Part shown: positions 18,701 to 42,400 of the stretch, piece by piece | How the letters are laid out: each line of letters starts with the position of its first letter | Numbering within the stretch: position 1 is the first letter of the stretch | DNA from: Cristatella mucedo | Taxonomy: Eukaryota; Bryozoa; Phylactolaemata; Cristatellidae | NCBI GenBank assembly: GCA_009760855.2 | Contig: WPIO01000049.1 | Span: 1,119,501 to 1,183,500, forward strand | Direction of reading: 5' to 3' | Length of the DNA: 64,000 bases | The notes under the pieces: model-generated | Databases searched by the model: none | The model's input: the letters and a program-made list of their open reading frames with translations, nothing else | Told to the model about the DNA's origin: nothing | Position numbers and translations under genes: made by a program

Positions 18701-20033
18701 TGTAGCGCCCTGCTGGCTTTGGCTGAATTTTAGCGCGAACAAGAGCTGTTCGGCGGCGGGCTAGAGTCCCTTTGTCCTGGAGCAGTGAGCCAGAGAGGAG
18801 CGTCAGTGCGGTTAGAGAGGAAGCGCTTAGGAGCAGGCCAGGAAGCTCGGAGACGAGCAGCGGCGATTCGGCCTTTAGAATTGGTCCGATACTCGCGGAA
18901 GCTGCTGATAGATGTTGGCTGGCCTGTCAACCCCCGCCTTCCCTCTTCCCAAGAAAGAAGCGTCTGGAACCCATTCGCCATTCAAGCTGGACGGAGGTGC
19001 CCTGCCAGTGGCCTGGGAACGGTAGTCATTCCTTTCCGTAATGGGCCAAGGTGTCCGGGCCCAATACCACTAAGCTCTTGCCCCATTGTCTCAGCCAAGT
19101 ATTTAAGAGTCGAGCGACGCTCGCTCTGGGTCTTTTGCCTCGTGTCTTTTGTCTTTGGTCCGGCTCTGCGCCTCGACGCCGTCGGGCACTCGTTTCTCTG
19201 AAAGCGAGGGAGGAGGGCGGGCTGTCCGCCGACGATGGACGGAACAAGACGAGACAGCGCTAGGAGGATTCGGTGGAACCCCACCGAATACGGTCGAATC
19301 ACGCCCGAGCTGGCATTTTGTGTGTTCTTTCGTGTTTTGTGTTTCTTTTGTGTCGTGTGTGTGCGCGCTAGCACGTGGTCTCGGCATAGGGATTTGCCGG
19401 CGCGAGCTAGGCGTAGTTGGCGTGTGTGGAGCTCTAGTTCACCGGGTAGGGTTTAGGCTCCGGGTCGCGCTTCAGTGTGGAGAAGTATTTCCTCCGCAGG
19501 AGTGCTTGAGTTGGCGTGTGTGGAGTATTCCGGTCGCACTGGTGGAAACCGAGTTCTAGTTCACCGGGTAGGGTTTAGACTCCGGTTCGCACTTCAGTGT
19601 GGAGAAGTACTCCCTCCGCTCGAGTGTTTAAGTTGGCGTGTTTGGGGTATTCCCTCGGCACAGGTGGGAACGGATTCCTACTTCACCGGTTAGGGTTTAG
19701 GGTCCGGATCGCGCTTAGTGTAGAGGAGTATTCCCTCCGCAAGAGTGTTGAACGTGCGAGGAGTGTGGAGATAAAGCTGAACTAGACGCGCAGCGACTTT
19801 GTGCGCTTGCGAATAAAGTTCAGTAAAATCCCCAATTTGTGTGTCTTGCTTCCAATTCACGCCGCGGACTCACGACCCCCTTTAGTAACGGTAAGCAGGT
19901 CAGCGCCAGAAACGCTCGTTTCGTGGCGGCCAGCTTATTGCGCGGAGGCGCGCACCGAACGGCATTAGGCGATAGGCTACGCCGCTAGGTAAGCGGCAGG
20001 TCAAGCTTACCCCGCCGAGCCTTCGGCGTTACA
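18701..20033 (+). mobile_element. Inner solo LTR, plus orientation, same family
   Basis: A full-length 1333-bp LTR, TGTAGCGCCC...GGCGTTACA, inserted into the outer copy. The 4-bp duplication TCAG flanks it (18697-18700 and 20034-20037). TATTTAAG at 19100-19107 and AATAAA at 19812-19817 mark the expected promoter and polyadenylation signal. The two copies are very similar, with a few substitutions and small indels. The opposite orientations generate a near 1.1-kb inverted repeat (17578-18700 against 18905-20033). Open frames inside these LTRs are not genes. Confidence 0.9.
19440..19760 (+). repeat. ~121-bp internal tandem repeats of the inner LTR
   Basis: Units recur with the motif AGTGTGGAGAAGTA(T/C) at about 19472, 19593 and 19713. 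Their presence in both LTR copies shows that they belong to the family and did not arise in one copy. Confidence 0.8.
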
Positions 20034-20559
20034 TCAGCAGCTTCCGGGAGTATCGGACCAATTCTAAAGGCCGAATCGCCGCCGCTCGTCTCAGAGCTTC
20101 CTGGCTTGCTCCTAAGCGCTTCCTCTCTAACCGCACTGACGCTCCTCTCTGGCTCACTGCTCCAGGACAAAGGGGCTCTAGCCCGCCGCCGAACAGCTCT
20201 TGTTCGCGCTAAAATTCAGCCAAAGCCAGCAGGGCGCTACACAATGCATAGACCCTTACTGTAGTTAAGCTTCTTCCAGCGCTGCATTTAGCTCTTGCTC
20301 TTTGTCTCGGTTTCTTGAAGCAGATGCATTTATTGATGCCATTTTGCAACTGCATTCTGCGGTTTCCTCGATTAAGAAACCAACCTACGTCCTCTTCTTG
20401 AGAGGATTATCTGCCTCAAAAACCTACTATATAATAGTTATCACAGTGAAAAAAATGTGTTTTGAATATATACTTACAGGAGCCACCAACCTTTTTTATA
20501 TGAGCACAGTGTGCATAGAAAGCGGTCTAGTCTGGCTACGAACGCAGTGTTCATAGCAG

Positions 20560-22330
20560 GACGGCGTATTAGCTGCAGCAGCCCGCGGGCGGTGCGCCGT
20601 CACATAGATAGTCGTGGGAACAGGAAGTGAGCCGGCCCTCGTGTAAGATGGCTGCCGCGAGCGTTCATCCGGCGGCCTGGGAACCTAATTAGCTGGGCTG
20701 TTCGAGTCACTGCTTCCACGAGCGCTCGGTGGTGGCTACGTAACTGTCGAGTGCGGAGAGCGATTGGCTGCGAGGTGAAGACGGGGCGTGCAGCTTGCGC
20801 CGCGGGCGGGCCGGACAAGAGACAGCGGGTTAGGGACCAAGAAAAATCTGGCCTGAGGTGCGTAGCCAGAATTCAATGTAAAGGGCCGCTCTCCAACCCT
20901 GCCGGTCGGAAAGCCGCGCGCAAACCTGCAGTGGAGTGCTGGCCGGCCCGGGCGGGTGGCCGGAGAGCGCGAGCGAGCCAGGGGCGGATGCAGCCCACCA
21001 GCCCGCTTCCCTGCGGCCACGGTACTGGCGGCCTCCGACGGACGCAGCAGCTCTTGGGAAGCGCTCGTCCAAAATCCCGCGCAGGAAGACCTCCCCCTGC
21101 CCTTGTTGTATGACTTGTCTCCGGCAGTGGCAGTTCTAGTGGGCGTCTCGCGGAGACACAGCGGGCGCTCTTACGCGATAAACGACACCTCTTTATTGCT
21201 CTCAATGGGCACATGTATGAGAGCGCGATCAATCGTGGCAGACAGCACGAAATACAACATGCATTAGTGGCCTGATGCTGTGCTGCGTCAGGTGGGTCCG
21301 CCTGGAATCGCAACTATTGGGCACAGGCGAGGCAAGTATGTGGGCGTGTCATCGCCGTCACGTGGTTCCTCCCCGAGCCGACGTTCCGTCCGCCCAACGG
21401 GCGCGCTCCTTGCCTGGACGTGACGCGTTCCTTGCCGCGCAATTCGCTTTCTGCCTGTGCGTCGGCCTGTACGCGCGCAATCCACTCTCTACTCTCTCTT
21501 AACACCACGAGGTCCGGAGCAGCACGCACGACGGCTGCTATATCATATAATTCAGCCGTTGTCGACCAAGCCACGACTCGCTTCTGGGCGTTTCGCTCTT
21601 CGTCGCGCCGCCATCGCGCGCCCACGAGCCCCTACTTGAACATTAGTGTCAAGGCGCTTCGCTAATTACAACAGCAGAAGCCGCAGGCGCACACTACACC
21701 CCCCCCCCCGGAGCAGACCTGTGCGCAAGTAGGCACAGCGGCGCCCGCTGCAACGGCGACTCTCAGCCGCGTGCGAACCGGCCGCTGGACGACCAACCGC
21801 TAGGCGGCGCCGAGCCGGTGAGCGAACACGCAGAAGCACCAATGTCGGTGCTTCCGGTGCGGCGGGAGGGGGGAGGCAGCGATGGGGGTGAGTGGGGCAG
21901 AGACTGAGCTTTACAACTGCGACCGCGGCTTTCGTGGGCGGATTGGCGCTGGCCGGTCGCTCGCGCGCAGGCCGCCGGAGGCCGAGCGGGCGCACGCTCT
22001 CTAGAGTGTGGCTCAGCGGCACGAACTCAACTCAGGTGCATTCATTCCGAAGTCGCATCCGGGCGGCCCGTATTCTCCTCCTGGTGGCACTGGATCGCGA
22101 ATTGTCCTCCTTCAGACCGCCGACCCTCCTTGCGAAATGCAGCCCTCGCTTTTTCAACTGCTGCAGACGTGCGACGCGTGCCGGAAGTGGCCCAGGACTT
22201 TGCCTCGGAACCGACTGCGGCAGTACTTTTCTCGGAGCTGTCCGTTCCCGCGTCTCGGCTCATCGCGTCGCGTGTACGACAGAGTCGCTGGTACGACGCG
22301 ACAGAATTCTAGACGGGATGTCCCAACGCG
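20560..22330. promoter_or_regulatory. GC/CpG-rich island, gene unassigned
   Basis: The segment is markedly richer in GC and CpG than its surroundings and includes a C-run at 21701-21710. Many open frames on both strands (for example 20873-21313 minus, 21892-22338 plus, 22042-22263 minus) overlap each other, as expected of stop-poor GC-rich DNA. None shows a family signature. It may be an unmethylated promoter region for a transcript I cannot define. 22331-23270 has no recognised feature. Confidence 0.35.
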
Positions 22331-23270
22331 TGGAGTAATTTGGCAGTGGTATCCTAGTCAACTCATGATAGAATTTTTGCCATTTTATCTAATGGCTTAC
22401 TCGAAACTTGACTGCGTAGCTGGAGCAATATCACCCATACAATATCATTTTTTAACATAGGATTCCGTGATTCCAGATTCTGTGCAGAGGCTAACGAAGA
22501 GCTTCTGGCCGAATCAATCCTGTGAGCGAGGCTTTCTAATTTCGGAATGAATTATGGTTTGCCCGTAACTATTAGGTTGATCTTGGCATCGATAAGTTTA
22601 AGAACCTTGGCCGATATATAGACTGCATAACTCACTTCCAAAATTCTTACGCAGTAAAATCTTCTCGCCTGCCGCCGACTATGGCACATTATTTTCAGCC
22701 TCCCTGAGCTGCTGCCTTCATGCTACTCACTACCTCGACTGCTTTCCTTCCTGACTCAACGATTGTCTCTCACTTTCTCCCTGTTGCGTGAGATGAAGTC
22801 TGGTGGCTACCGAAAGCCTCTTAAGCTTTAAATGCGCTATATAAAAATCTCCTGCGTGACACCTACATAGTATTTGTCTTTTTGGACTTACAGGTGGAGA
22901 TGCATTACACTACAGCAGCAGCGTGGTGGCCATTTTCGCGTGTTGCCATTGGCTTGCCTGGCCTGACATTCGAACGGTCTGTCGCCCCGAATATACTCAG
23001 CAGCAACCCACAATTGCAATCGAGTGATGGGGCGTATTGGATTCGGATTGGTGAACTATGGGCCGCGAATCGCTGAGAGCGGTTACTAATGAGCAAATTA
23101 AGTGGCCGAAATAGCTCTTCGTGCCTGGACACTCCTCGCCGTCGCCACTCGTGTCATCCAAATTGGAGTTAGGAGGATGATTTTAACGATGCACTCTTTC
23201 GGCAAATGCGTTAATTCTCGCCAGAGTTGTACACGAGCTTTCCCTCACTTACGCATCGCTTCGAGCCGAG

Positions 23271-35463
<12,193 letters not shown>

Positions 35464-36312
35464 GTGTCAAGGCTGGTGGAGCACCGTATACAACTTCGCA
35501 AAGCCTCGCAGCCCCAGCTGCCTGTCGATCTGGATACATTGCCAGCCGGTGATCGTATTCTCAGATGCAGCCGTGGGCTGGCAAACGTCGGTGCAATACA
35601 TTATAGTGCTCACTTTGTGACTTGCACACCTTTTTGAGGATGCTTGAGTCAAATGTTACAGCAAACTGCCAAAGAGCAGGATCCATTGACTGACATTCAT
35701 AATTGCATGCCCAACATCAACTCGAGGCATTGGTACATAGACACACATGCGAATGCAGTCGCCATTAGGCTAATGTACTGCATTTAGCGACTATGAAAAA
35801 CATACCGAGCTAGTGAAGCGACGAATGAGATGTGCACATCTTGCTAGCTGTGCTGCTAAATTAGGCTCTCGAGGGTAATACAGGCGCCCAGGCGCAGGAG
35901 GCGTGGCCGATTAGCAATGAGATATCGCAGACGATTAACTTCTCGGCTACTGGGCCTATGCAGGTAGTTGGAAAGTAAGCTAACGATTAGCTATTGTGGG
36001 TCATTTTTGTAATCCATCACGCCCACACACAATCACTGGCAAAATTTCTCGGTTAGATATGATCATGTAAGCACCTCAAGGATTCTTAGATAGAAAGCTG
36101 CGTGCACTTATTTCATAAATTACGTGCATTCAATTTTCCGAGCCGGCTCCAGCCTCGGGACTGTGGGTGCTTCCGGCACGTCAGCCAGACGTCGTTCGCT
36201 CCAATCCAGGCAGCAGCAACGACCTCGACTTTGAGGATGGCTGATAGTAGTCAGGAAGTAAATTTCAAATACGGCTCTGCGCCTTCTTTGATACTCTGGA
36301 CTCGTGCTACAG

Positions 36313-36336
36313 CTCGAGTTCGACATCGAACTCGAG
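36313..36336. repeat. 24-bp palindrome
   Basis: CTCGAGTTCGA and TCGAACTCGAG are exact reverse complements separated by two bases. Confidence 0.9.
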
Positions 36337-36394
36337 AAGGATAAACTGTAAGGAACTCTTGAATTAATCACCGGCAGTGTGATTGTGCCACCCT

Positions 36395-36505
36395 TTTTTG
36401 ACCCGTGCTCGCCTTCAACGACCTGTGTCGTGGGCTTGAGCCGCGTGGTGTGTGTAAAGCACCTGGATAGAGATTGGTTCTCTTAGGGTGCTATTAAAAT
36501 GGATT
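36395..36505 (+). repeat. SINE-A copy
   Basis: GTCGTGGGCTTGAGCCGCG and the tail AAGCACCTGGATAGAGATTG with the return strand AGGGTGCT. The tail stem here reads GCACC/GGTGC where most copies read GCGCC/GGCGC. Confidence 0.7.
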
Positions 36506-36889
36506 TTACCCGCATTTCTTATTTGCGACTCAAATTAATGATAGCATGACTTAGACTTTTAAAAGAACATACGGAGCCCGACCATGCTGCTACATTGCTT
36601 TTTGCCAGCAAACAATGTATCGCATTCTCATGTGGAACGTTCCAGATTATATCTGGACCACCTAGTTGGGCTGCTAGAATCTCTTACACCTAGCAGTTGA
36701 CACGAGCAGGCGGAAACGAGTAAAAGCTACTGTAACTACACGGCAAGACAACTACAAACGACAAGACAACTGCAACCTTTCATATTTGAGAACCAAGCAA
36801 GCAGGCTGCTTCTGGTATGATTTGCTACGCTGAGAACGATAATATAAATACATAACTAAGTCCTTTGTATGGGCCCCCTACTAAGAAAA

Positions 36890-37025
36890 CATATTTCTAT
36901 CCAGGCGCTTCACATGTGACGCCACAGGGGTTGAGCACACAAACTCGGTCGTCAGGTGTGTTGACCTCGACCTCGGTTAATAAAGGCGAGCACCTTAAAC
37001 CCCTGGGCCGAACTAGGGCGGCAGT
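36890..37025 (-). repeat. SINE-A copy
   Basis: Minus-strand copy: complement of the GCGCCTGGATA tail at 36901, then CACATGTGACGCCACAGGG, and AAAGGCGAGCACCTTAAACC at the head end. Confidence 0.7.
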
Positions 37026-37918
37026 GTAGATCGCAAGCAGCAAGATGTTGACGGCGTCGATGGCCCTGTTTTCTTACTCACAGAAGCCGAGGCTAAGCTT
37101 CGAAACAGTGAAACGGTGGCTAATTGACCTGCATTCTGGCTTTCGCAAGAGCTCAATATCTGCTACCAAAATTACGATTATTAGAAACCGGGTGCGTCAT
37201 AATCTGCAGCTGAGAATCCTACATAAACAGCCGCTGGCGCGACAGCCAGTGAGTCATTCGCCAGCCTTGTAGCTGGAAAGTGGTAATTATCCTCGAGCAG
37301 CGGACTCGAGAGCCGGAAGCTACAATGAGAGCAAGTAAACTTACTTCGGAGGTGTTTGCTGGCAGTTCTGGATGCTTGTAGCTGCTTCCCCGATTCTCTT
37401 GGCGAGCGTCACGGTGCTAGTTCCTCCACTCTCCGCTCTCGCGGCGGCGAAGTTATGCGCCCGTTACGCGTCAAAGGACCAAATTGCTGGGGCCGCAATA
37501 CGCACTCGTAGCAATAGAGCTGCGTTTTGTATTTGCGAGAGGTCGTCTGCTGGAGTAGGGCAACTGTAAGAGAATTTTCCTCTGCTGCCGCAGATCTAGG
37601 TCCAATAACCAAGACCAACAGGGTTACATCCTTATTTCGCGCGGCTGGCATTATTTTGCAGCTTCTTTTTATAGCTACAAGTGGCGTTTGCAATAATTAA
37701 GTGTGCAGACAGCGAGGATCGAATACAGTTAATTTTTTCAAACCCCCTCGAAGCCTTTGAGAACTTGTTTGGGAGTTAGTCAATTGAAAAAAGCACCAAA
37801 TATGCGGATGCGTACACTCAGAAGATAATGAGCTAATTTCTGTAATAAAAATGTGCAGAAATTATCCGCGAATATATATCACAAGAGCTCACTCAATTAA
37901 ACCAAAATGGAGATCTGC

Positions 37919-37985
37919 AGCCTAAAGTGCCTACAAAGAGATTTAGTTATCTGAGAGTTCTATAAGAATGAATTATTATTGTTAT
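37919..37985 (+). repeat. LINE/SINE-A 3' tail fragment
   Basis: AAAGTGCCTACAAAGAGATT, a decayed loop and an ATTATTATTGTTAT end. Only the tail remains. Confidence 0.5.
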
Positions 37986-38524
37986 CTTGGCAAGCCCGAG
38001 ACAGTTCACTGATTCACGGACATCAAAGTAAATGTTCTTCATCCGTCTCGCCAAACCACCTTTCCCCACTCCAGCTAGCTGCGTTCACGCGCTCAGCCGC
38101 CACACAGTGAAGATGTCTAAATGGAGGTAAGGCAACTCTAGCACCGCTACTAGCGCTGGTAGCTGTATCAATTTCTTACAAACGGGAATAAATGGTGCTG
38201 CGATTACTACGCCAGTCATGCTGTGGAAAGAGGGGACTATCTTATTGCGTAATATATTAGCACAAATTTCCAGTTTCAGCGCATTGCACTAGGAATAGTA
38301 AAAATTGCATGCAAAAATGGTTAAATAAGGATGGGAAATAGTCGAGATTCCGGCTGCTAATTACAGGTCCTCAATCTAGTAACTATTTATGTTAGATGCT
38401 TTTCGGAGTTTCGGACTGCAACTTCATTACGTGCATTAAGTGGGAGGCGGAAATCTTTATGCTAAAGAGCTTTCAATTTGTTTGAACGAATGACAGCTCT
38501 TTGAAGAAGGCGTCGAGGGCTCTG

Positions 38525-38670
38525 GTTCTTAGCCCGACTGTATTATGCTCGCCTTTTCGACCCAGTTTACGGGTTCAAGTCTAGCAACAGGCAATACTCT
38601 ATTGCCGCCTGCAAGCGTGGTAATAGCCACTAAGGTTTGTCGCTAATTTAGGCGGTTGAATAAGTCAATC
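38525..38670 (+). repeat. SINE-B copy, decayed
   Basis: TTACGGGTTCAAGTCTAGCA resembles the B-box, followed by GGCAATACTCTATTGCCGCC and GGTAATAGCCACTAAGG, the plus-strand body of the family. Confidence 0.55.
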
Positions 38671-38689
38671 TTTACTGAATTGTAAGCTC

Positions 38690-38787
38690 GTGAGAGTTCC
38701 CTTTGCAGTAAATGTAAAGCGCCTAGAAAGAGATTAAGTTCTCTGAGGGCGCTTTATCAAGTACATTATTATTATTATTATTATTAC
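38690..38787 (+). repeat. LINE 3'-end fragment
   Basis: CCCTTTGCAGTAAATGTAAAG, then the GCGCC stem, AGATTAAGTTCTCTGAGGG and (ATT)n. Nearly identical to the end of the 14912 copy. Confidence 0.85.
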
Positions 38788-38867
38788 GTCATCACAATTA
38801 GAAATTGCGAGTGCGTTATATTGCGGGGATTTAATTTCTTTAGCCCTCACTTGGCCTGTGTCAGATT

Positions 38868-39194
38868 TTAATCCAGAGCTGCTTCTCGGGCCGGTTGGTG
38901 CAGCTCGAGACAGCGATGCGTCGCCGACAGCTGGCGCTTCACGCGGACGTAACGCTGTACACTGAGGTCCATGAGTGCAGTTTGCGCGCTCAGTAGTGCA
39001 AGAGCGCGGGTGGCGCTCAATTCATGTACGGCGAGCGTCGATTCGGCATCGTCGCCATTTTTATGAAGGGAAGCAACTGCCGCGCTCGGAAAGGCGCTTG
39101 AAAATCGTTCGGTGGCGGCGCGCGCAGCTTCCGGATATGTCGCCAGAGCGCGACCAATCGGCGAACAGACGGGCGAGACCTCGCTAGAATGCAA
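38868..39194 (-). CDS. Candidate gene divergent from BAP18
   Basis: A 108-codon frame from ATG at 39194 to TAA at 38868, with a helical, protein-like composition (SATRALALLSAQTALMDLSV, then QRYVRVKRQLSATHRCLELH). It lies about 190 bases from the BAP18 start on the opposite strand in CpG-rich DNA, the geometry of a bidirectional promoter. No family is recognised; a chance frame in a CpG island cannot be excluded. Confidence 0.25.
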   Translation of the reverse strand: MHSSEVSPVCSPIGRALATYPEAARAATERFSSAFPSAAVASLHKNGDDAESTLAVHELSATRALALLSAQTALMDLSVQRYVRVKRQLSATHRCLELHQPAREAALD

Positions 39195-39450
39195 TGCGCG
39201 TCGTTAAATGTGGGCTTGATTAGGGAGGTGGGGGCAGGGGGCTCGTTACGCTCGTGCACGCGCTTCTTATTTCTCTACCGTCCCCTGAAGAGTAGCATTG
39301 ACATTTTTGCGAGTTTTCGCTCGGCGGGTTTCCGTCGCGCGCGTGCCTAAGTGGTTTTTCTGGTTGATACAACGCGATACGTCAATGCTTCCGGTGCAAA
39401 AAACATTAAGCAAAGGAGAGCGTCGATGGCGAGTAGTGACGAGTAAGGTG
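38870..39450. promoter_or_regulatory. CpG-rich promoter-like island of BAP18
   Basis: CpG density is high and falls off at both ends. The first BAP18 exon lies at its right edge, consistent with a TATA-less housekeeping promoter. No TATA box is visible. Confidence 0.5.
39385..39447 (+). CDS. BAP18: BAP18 exon 1
   Basis: ATG at 39385 opens 21 codons ending VVTSK at the donor AAG|GTGAAC, phase 0. The Thr-Ser-x-Lys ending directly before VGDIF parallels the vertebrate protein, where a Ser-Thr-Lys precedes VGEIF. The first 16 residues are not conserved, so a different upstream start remains possible. It lies at the edge of the CpG island. Confidence 0.6.
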
Positions 39451-42400
39451 AACCGCTGCAACTGGGTTAATTTCTGCTGGGTACGCTGTACCCTTAAGCG
39501 TACTGATCCGGCGGAAGACGACGAAGGAGAACAGCGGAAGCAAGAATGGACTTGGATCACCTGTGGGTCGCGACCTCTTTGGGGGGTCGAACGAGCCTTT
39601 CACAGGGGTCGCCTAAGACCATCGGGAAGCATGCATTTCCTCATTTCGTACACAATAATTGTATGGCTGGGGTTCACCACAACACGAGGAACTTTATTAA
39701 AGAGTCGCGGCAGTAGGAAGGTTGAGAGTCACTGGGTTTGATTGTCTCCCCCTTCCTCAGCCAGCTCGATGGCAGCTCCGGCTCGGCTCCTTCGTTCGGA
39801 AATAAACGGCATCTGTCTGAGCTGTCTTTTGCTTTGCTGAGTGACTGCCGGAAAAAAAACTTAAAAAATTAAAATGCATGACTCTTATGTGCAGCACAAC
39901 TCAGCATCCGGATGAATCAATCGTACGGGAACTTGCCCACAAGCGTAGCATTTAACCAGGCGACGGGATCTCAACCATTCACCGTGCTAGTATCTCAAAT
40001 AAGTCTTGACCATAATTTGAGATGCGACTAGTGCCTTAAAAAATTATCTTGGTTTTGCTACCGTGCCACTTTAACGGTAGTGCTTGGCTCTGCGTGGCGA
40101 ATTCCGGGATACGCCCCATTTGCCAAAGTACCGCACTTAATTGCTTTCTGCTGTCACAATTGGTGGCGTTTTGACATGTACAACAGCTTCCATGGCTACA
40201 TTTATGCCTTCTCTCCTTTTAATCGTATGGGCAAAATCCACGTCAGACCTATTTAATTTACTAAAATTACAAATGTAGCATTCTCATTCACAGCCATGTA
40301 TCGTGCACTGGTAAACTTGGATCCGCTATAACGGAAGTAGTCTCACCTTCACCTTGTTGATATTGGCGGTAGGAATGAGCTCAGCCACCAAGGTAATGTG
40401 CTCGTGAGTCAGCCGCGCCCGCCGCTCGTTTAGCCTTTCACATGAAGGAAATGGTTCATTTAAGAACTAAATTAAGTACGACTTAAGCTTGCGAGACGTT
40501 CCACTCGTTGACTGGGCTGCAATTTTCATATGTAGCTTTGTGCGATGCATGTGTCTCCATTCGTAACTCCGCAAAGGGCCAACGACTAAGCAAGTGTTAC
40601 GGTAGAGAGTTTTTGATACCGCTCACTCGATTCTATGTGGATTTTATGTGCGCATACGGTAGCCTGCAGATTCAATCTCACGTGGCAAAGAGAAAGCGAG
40701 AAGCGTCACTGAGACGTGAGGAAATATTAATAATACATTTGATATAGCGCCCTAAGAGAACTGAAGTATCTTTCTAGGCACTTACATTTGCTGCAAAGGA
40801 AGCACGATCGAATGCTTAGTAGTAGCGTGCTCAATAAACAACAAGAATAGCATGGTTAAGGATGACATGCACATGATCGGAGGAGTGCAAGTCAGTAAAG
40901 TCGATTAAATGAGAAGCGTGGGAGTAGCGGCGCAGGATGGGGCCAGAAAGGATATGCCTGAGCCGGCTGTGGAAGAAGAGATATTCTGGTGTAAGAATTT
41001 TGAAAGTGATTCTATCCGTCGAGGATCTTCACGGATTCACGCTTTCGTGATACCTACCGTTGCGTCGTGGCTTTTTGGCCGCACATTTGCACGTGATGTT
41101 GCCTACCCCCAAGGATTTGCTTGATTGGATATGAAGCATTGATCGGGTTCGAGAAGCAAGCGCTAGAAGCTATGATGACTATCACTGCAGACTGAATTAG
41201 GCTAGGAGTGTGAGAAAACGTAAGCTTAGCGGAGCAAGTATTTCAGACTTAATTTAAGGAGACCCTAAAATTCTTTGACGGCTGATTGTTAGGGATGTCA
41301 TACCTGTCATTCTGTCGATATTTATTATTTAACCTCCCGTTAGTTGGTAACAAAGTCGTCCTTAGCCTACATGCATTCAAGGGTTCTTAAAGTGTGTACA
41401 CCACCAGACACATGTAGAAGCGTGATCCTGATTTTTAATCCCCGGGTTATTGGGGAATGTATTGCCCCCTGTGAAGATTCACTTGTATAGCGGCATGCGA
41501 TCGGGATTTTTTATGCTTGAGACCCATCGACCATAATTTTATATACCAGTCGATTATAACTTATTTTCCCGTTGGTTGGTTGCAAAGTCTCCCTTAGCAC
41601 AGCATCCAAGGGTCCCTGCAGTTTGCACACCTAAAAATTCAGAAACGAGTGACTGATTTTAATCTCCATGATATTTGCTGACTGTATTGCCGTGTGACAA
41701 AATTCTCTCGCGAAGTACGAGCACTCCCGATTGTATGTGGTGAAGACCCCTAAAACTCGATTAAATAGGACTCTGTCATTTGGTTAGATCTGTTTTGTAT
41801 CTGTTAGTACTTCTAAGAATATATACATCTGCGGCCTGCATACTTTTAATTGTTTTCTGTTCCAACTCGCTGGGATCACTCTGTGTATACAAGCTGCTAG
41901 AACCTTCGTAGCCTTTGTCTTTCAGGTCGGCGACATCTTCACAACTGCCGGGGCAGCCTTTACCCGGCTGGGAGAGCTGACACTATCCCTTCACCCTGCG
42001 ACAGACTCCCAAGCAAATGGGTGAGTTGCTATACAGCGTGATGTCTCGTGACGATTAGCTACTTGTAGCATTTACTATAAAAGTTGTGTTCCTTCTGTGA
42101 TCGTAGTTTGTCTTACCGTATCTTTTTCCTGTTAAATAATAATAATAATAATTTTGATATAGTGGCCTCAGAGAACTCATTCTCTTTCTAGGCACTTTAC
42201 ATTTGCATCTGCTGCAAAGGAAGCACGATCGAATGGTTAGTGGTCGCATGCTCAATAGACAACAAGTATAACATGGTTAGGGGTGACATGCACAGGGTCA
42301 TCATACAAGTTTGGTTAGCATCATGCCGCATGTTAGTAGCAGCATGCACAGTGTCATCATGCATATGCATGTAAAGGTCGAATCACAGAGACCCACTATA

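Larger units (their letters stand above)
17578..20241 (-). mobile_element. Outer solo LTR, minus orientation, split by an inner LTR
   Basis: On the minus strand the LTR starts TGTAGCGCCCTGC (ends at 20241) and finishes GGCGTTACA at 17578. It is present as 20034-20241 plus 17578-18700, about 1.33 kb in total. It is flanked by the 4-bp direct repeat CAAT (17574-17577 and 20242-20245). Signals on the minus strand are a TATA-like TATTTAAG (complement at 18498-18505) and AATAAA (complement at 17794-17799). The TG...CA ends and short target duplication are characteristic of LTR retrotransposons; no internal gag-pol remains, so this is a solo LTR. The superfamily cannot be decided without the internal region. 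Confidence 0.9.
35464..38520. other. Intergenic region between the fibrinogen-domain gene and BAP18
   Basis: SINE-A copies lie at 36395-36505 (plus) and 36890-37025 (minus), and a LINE tail at 37919-37985. A 24-bp near-perfect palindrome occurs at 36313-36336. Open frames at 36102-36371, 37045-37272 and 37372-37693 are not supported by any family or splice pattern. Confidence 0.4.

Noticed and set aside
18051..19785. Many open frames of 60-142 codons on both strands
   Set aside because: They lie in the two nested LTRs and their tandem repeats, and mirror each other because of the inverted arrangement.
20600..22460. Overlapping open frames of up to 150 codons in GC-rich DNA
   Set aside because: Several frames on both strands are open at once, with no family motif or splice-phase support; treated as a CpG island.
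38105..38135. ATGTCTAAATGGAG|GTAAGG as the first BAP18 exon
   Set aside because: It ends in phase 2, whereas the exon at 41926 starts in phase 0; the exon ending at 39447 fits.
39298..39741. A 147-codon plus-strand frame as one gene
   Set aside because: Its first part includes BAP18 exon 1, but the remainder runs through intron and the SPIN-like hAT element.
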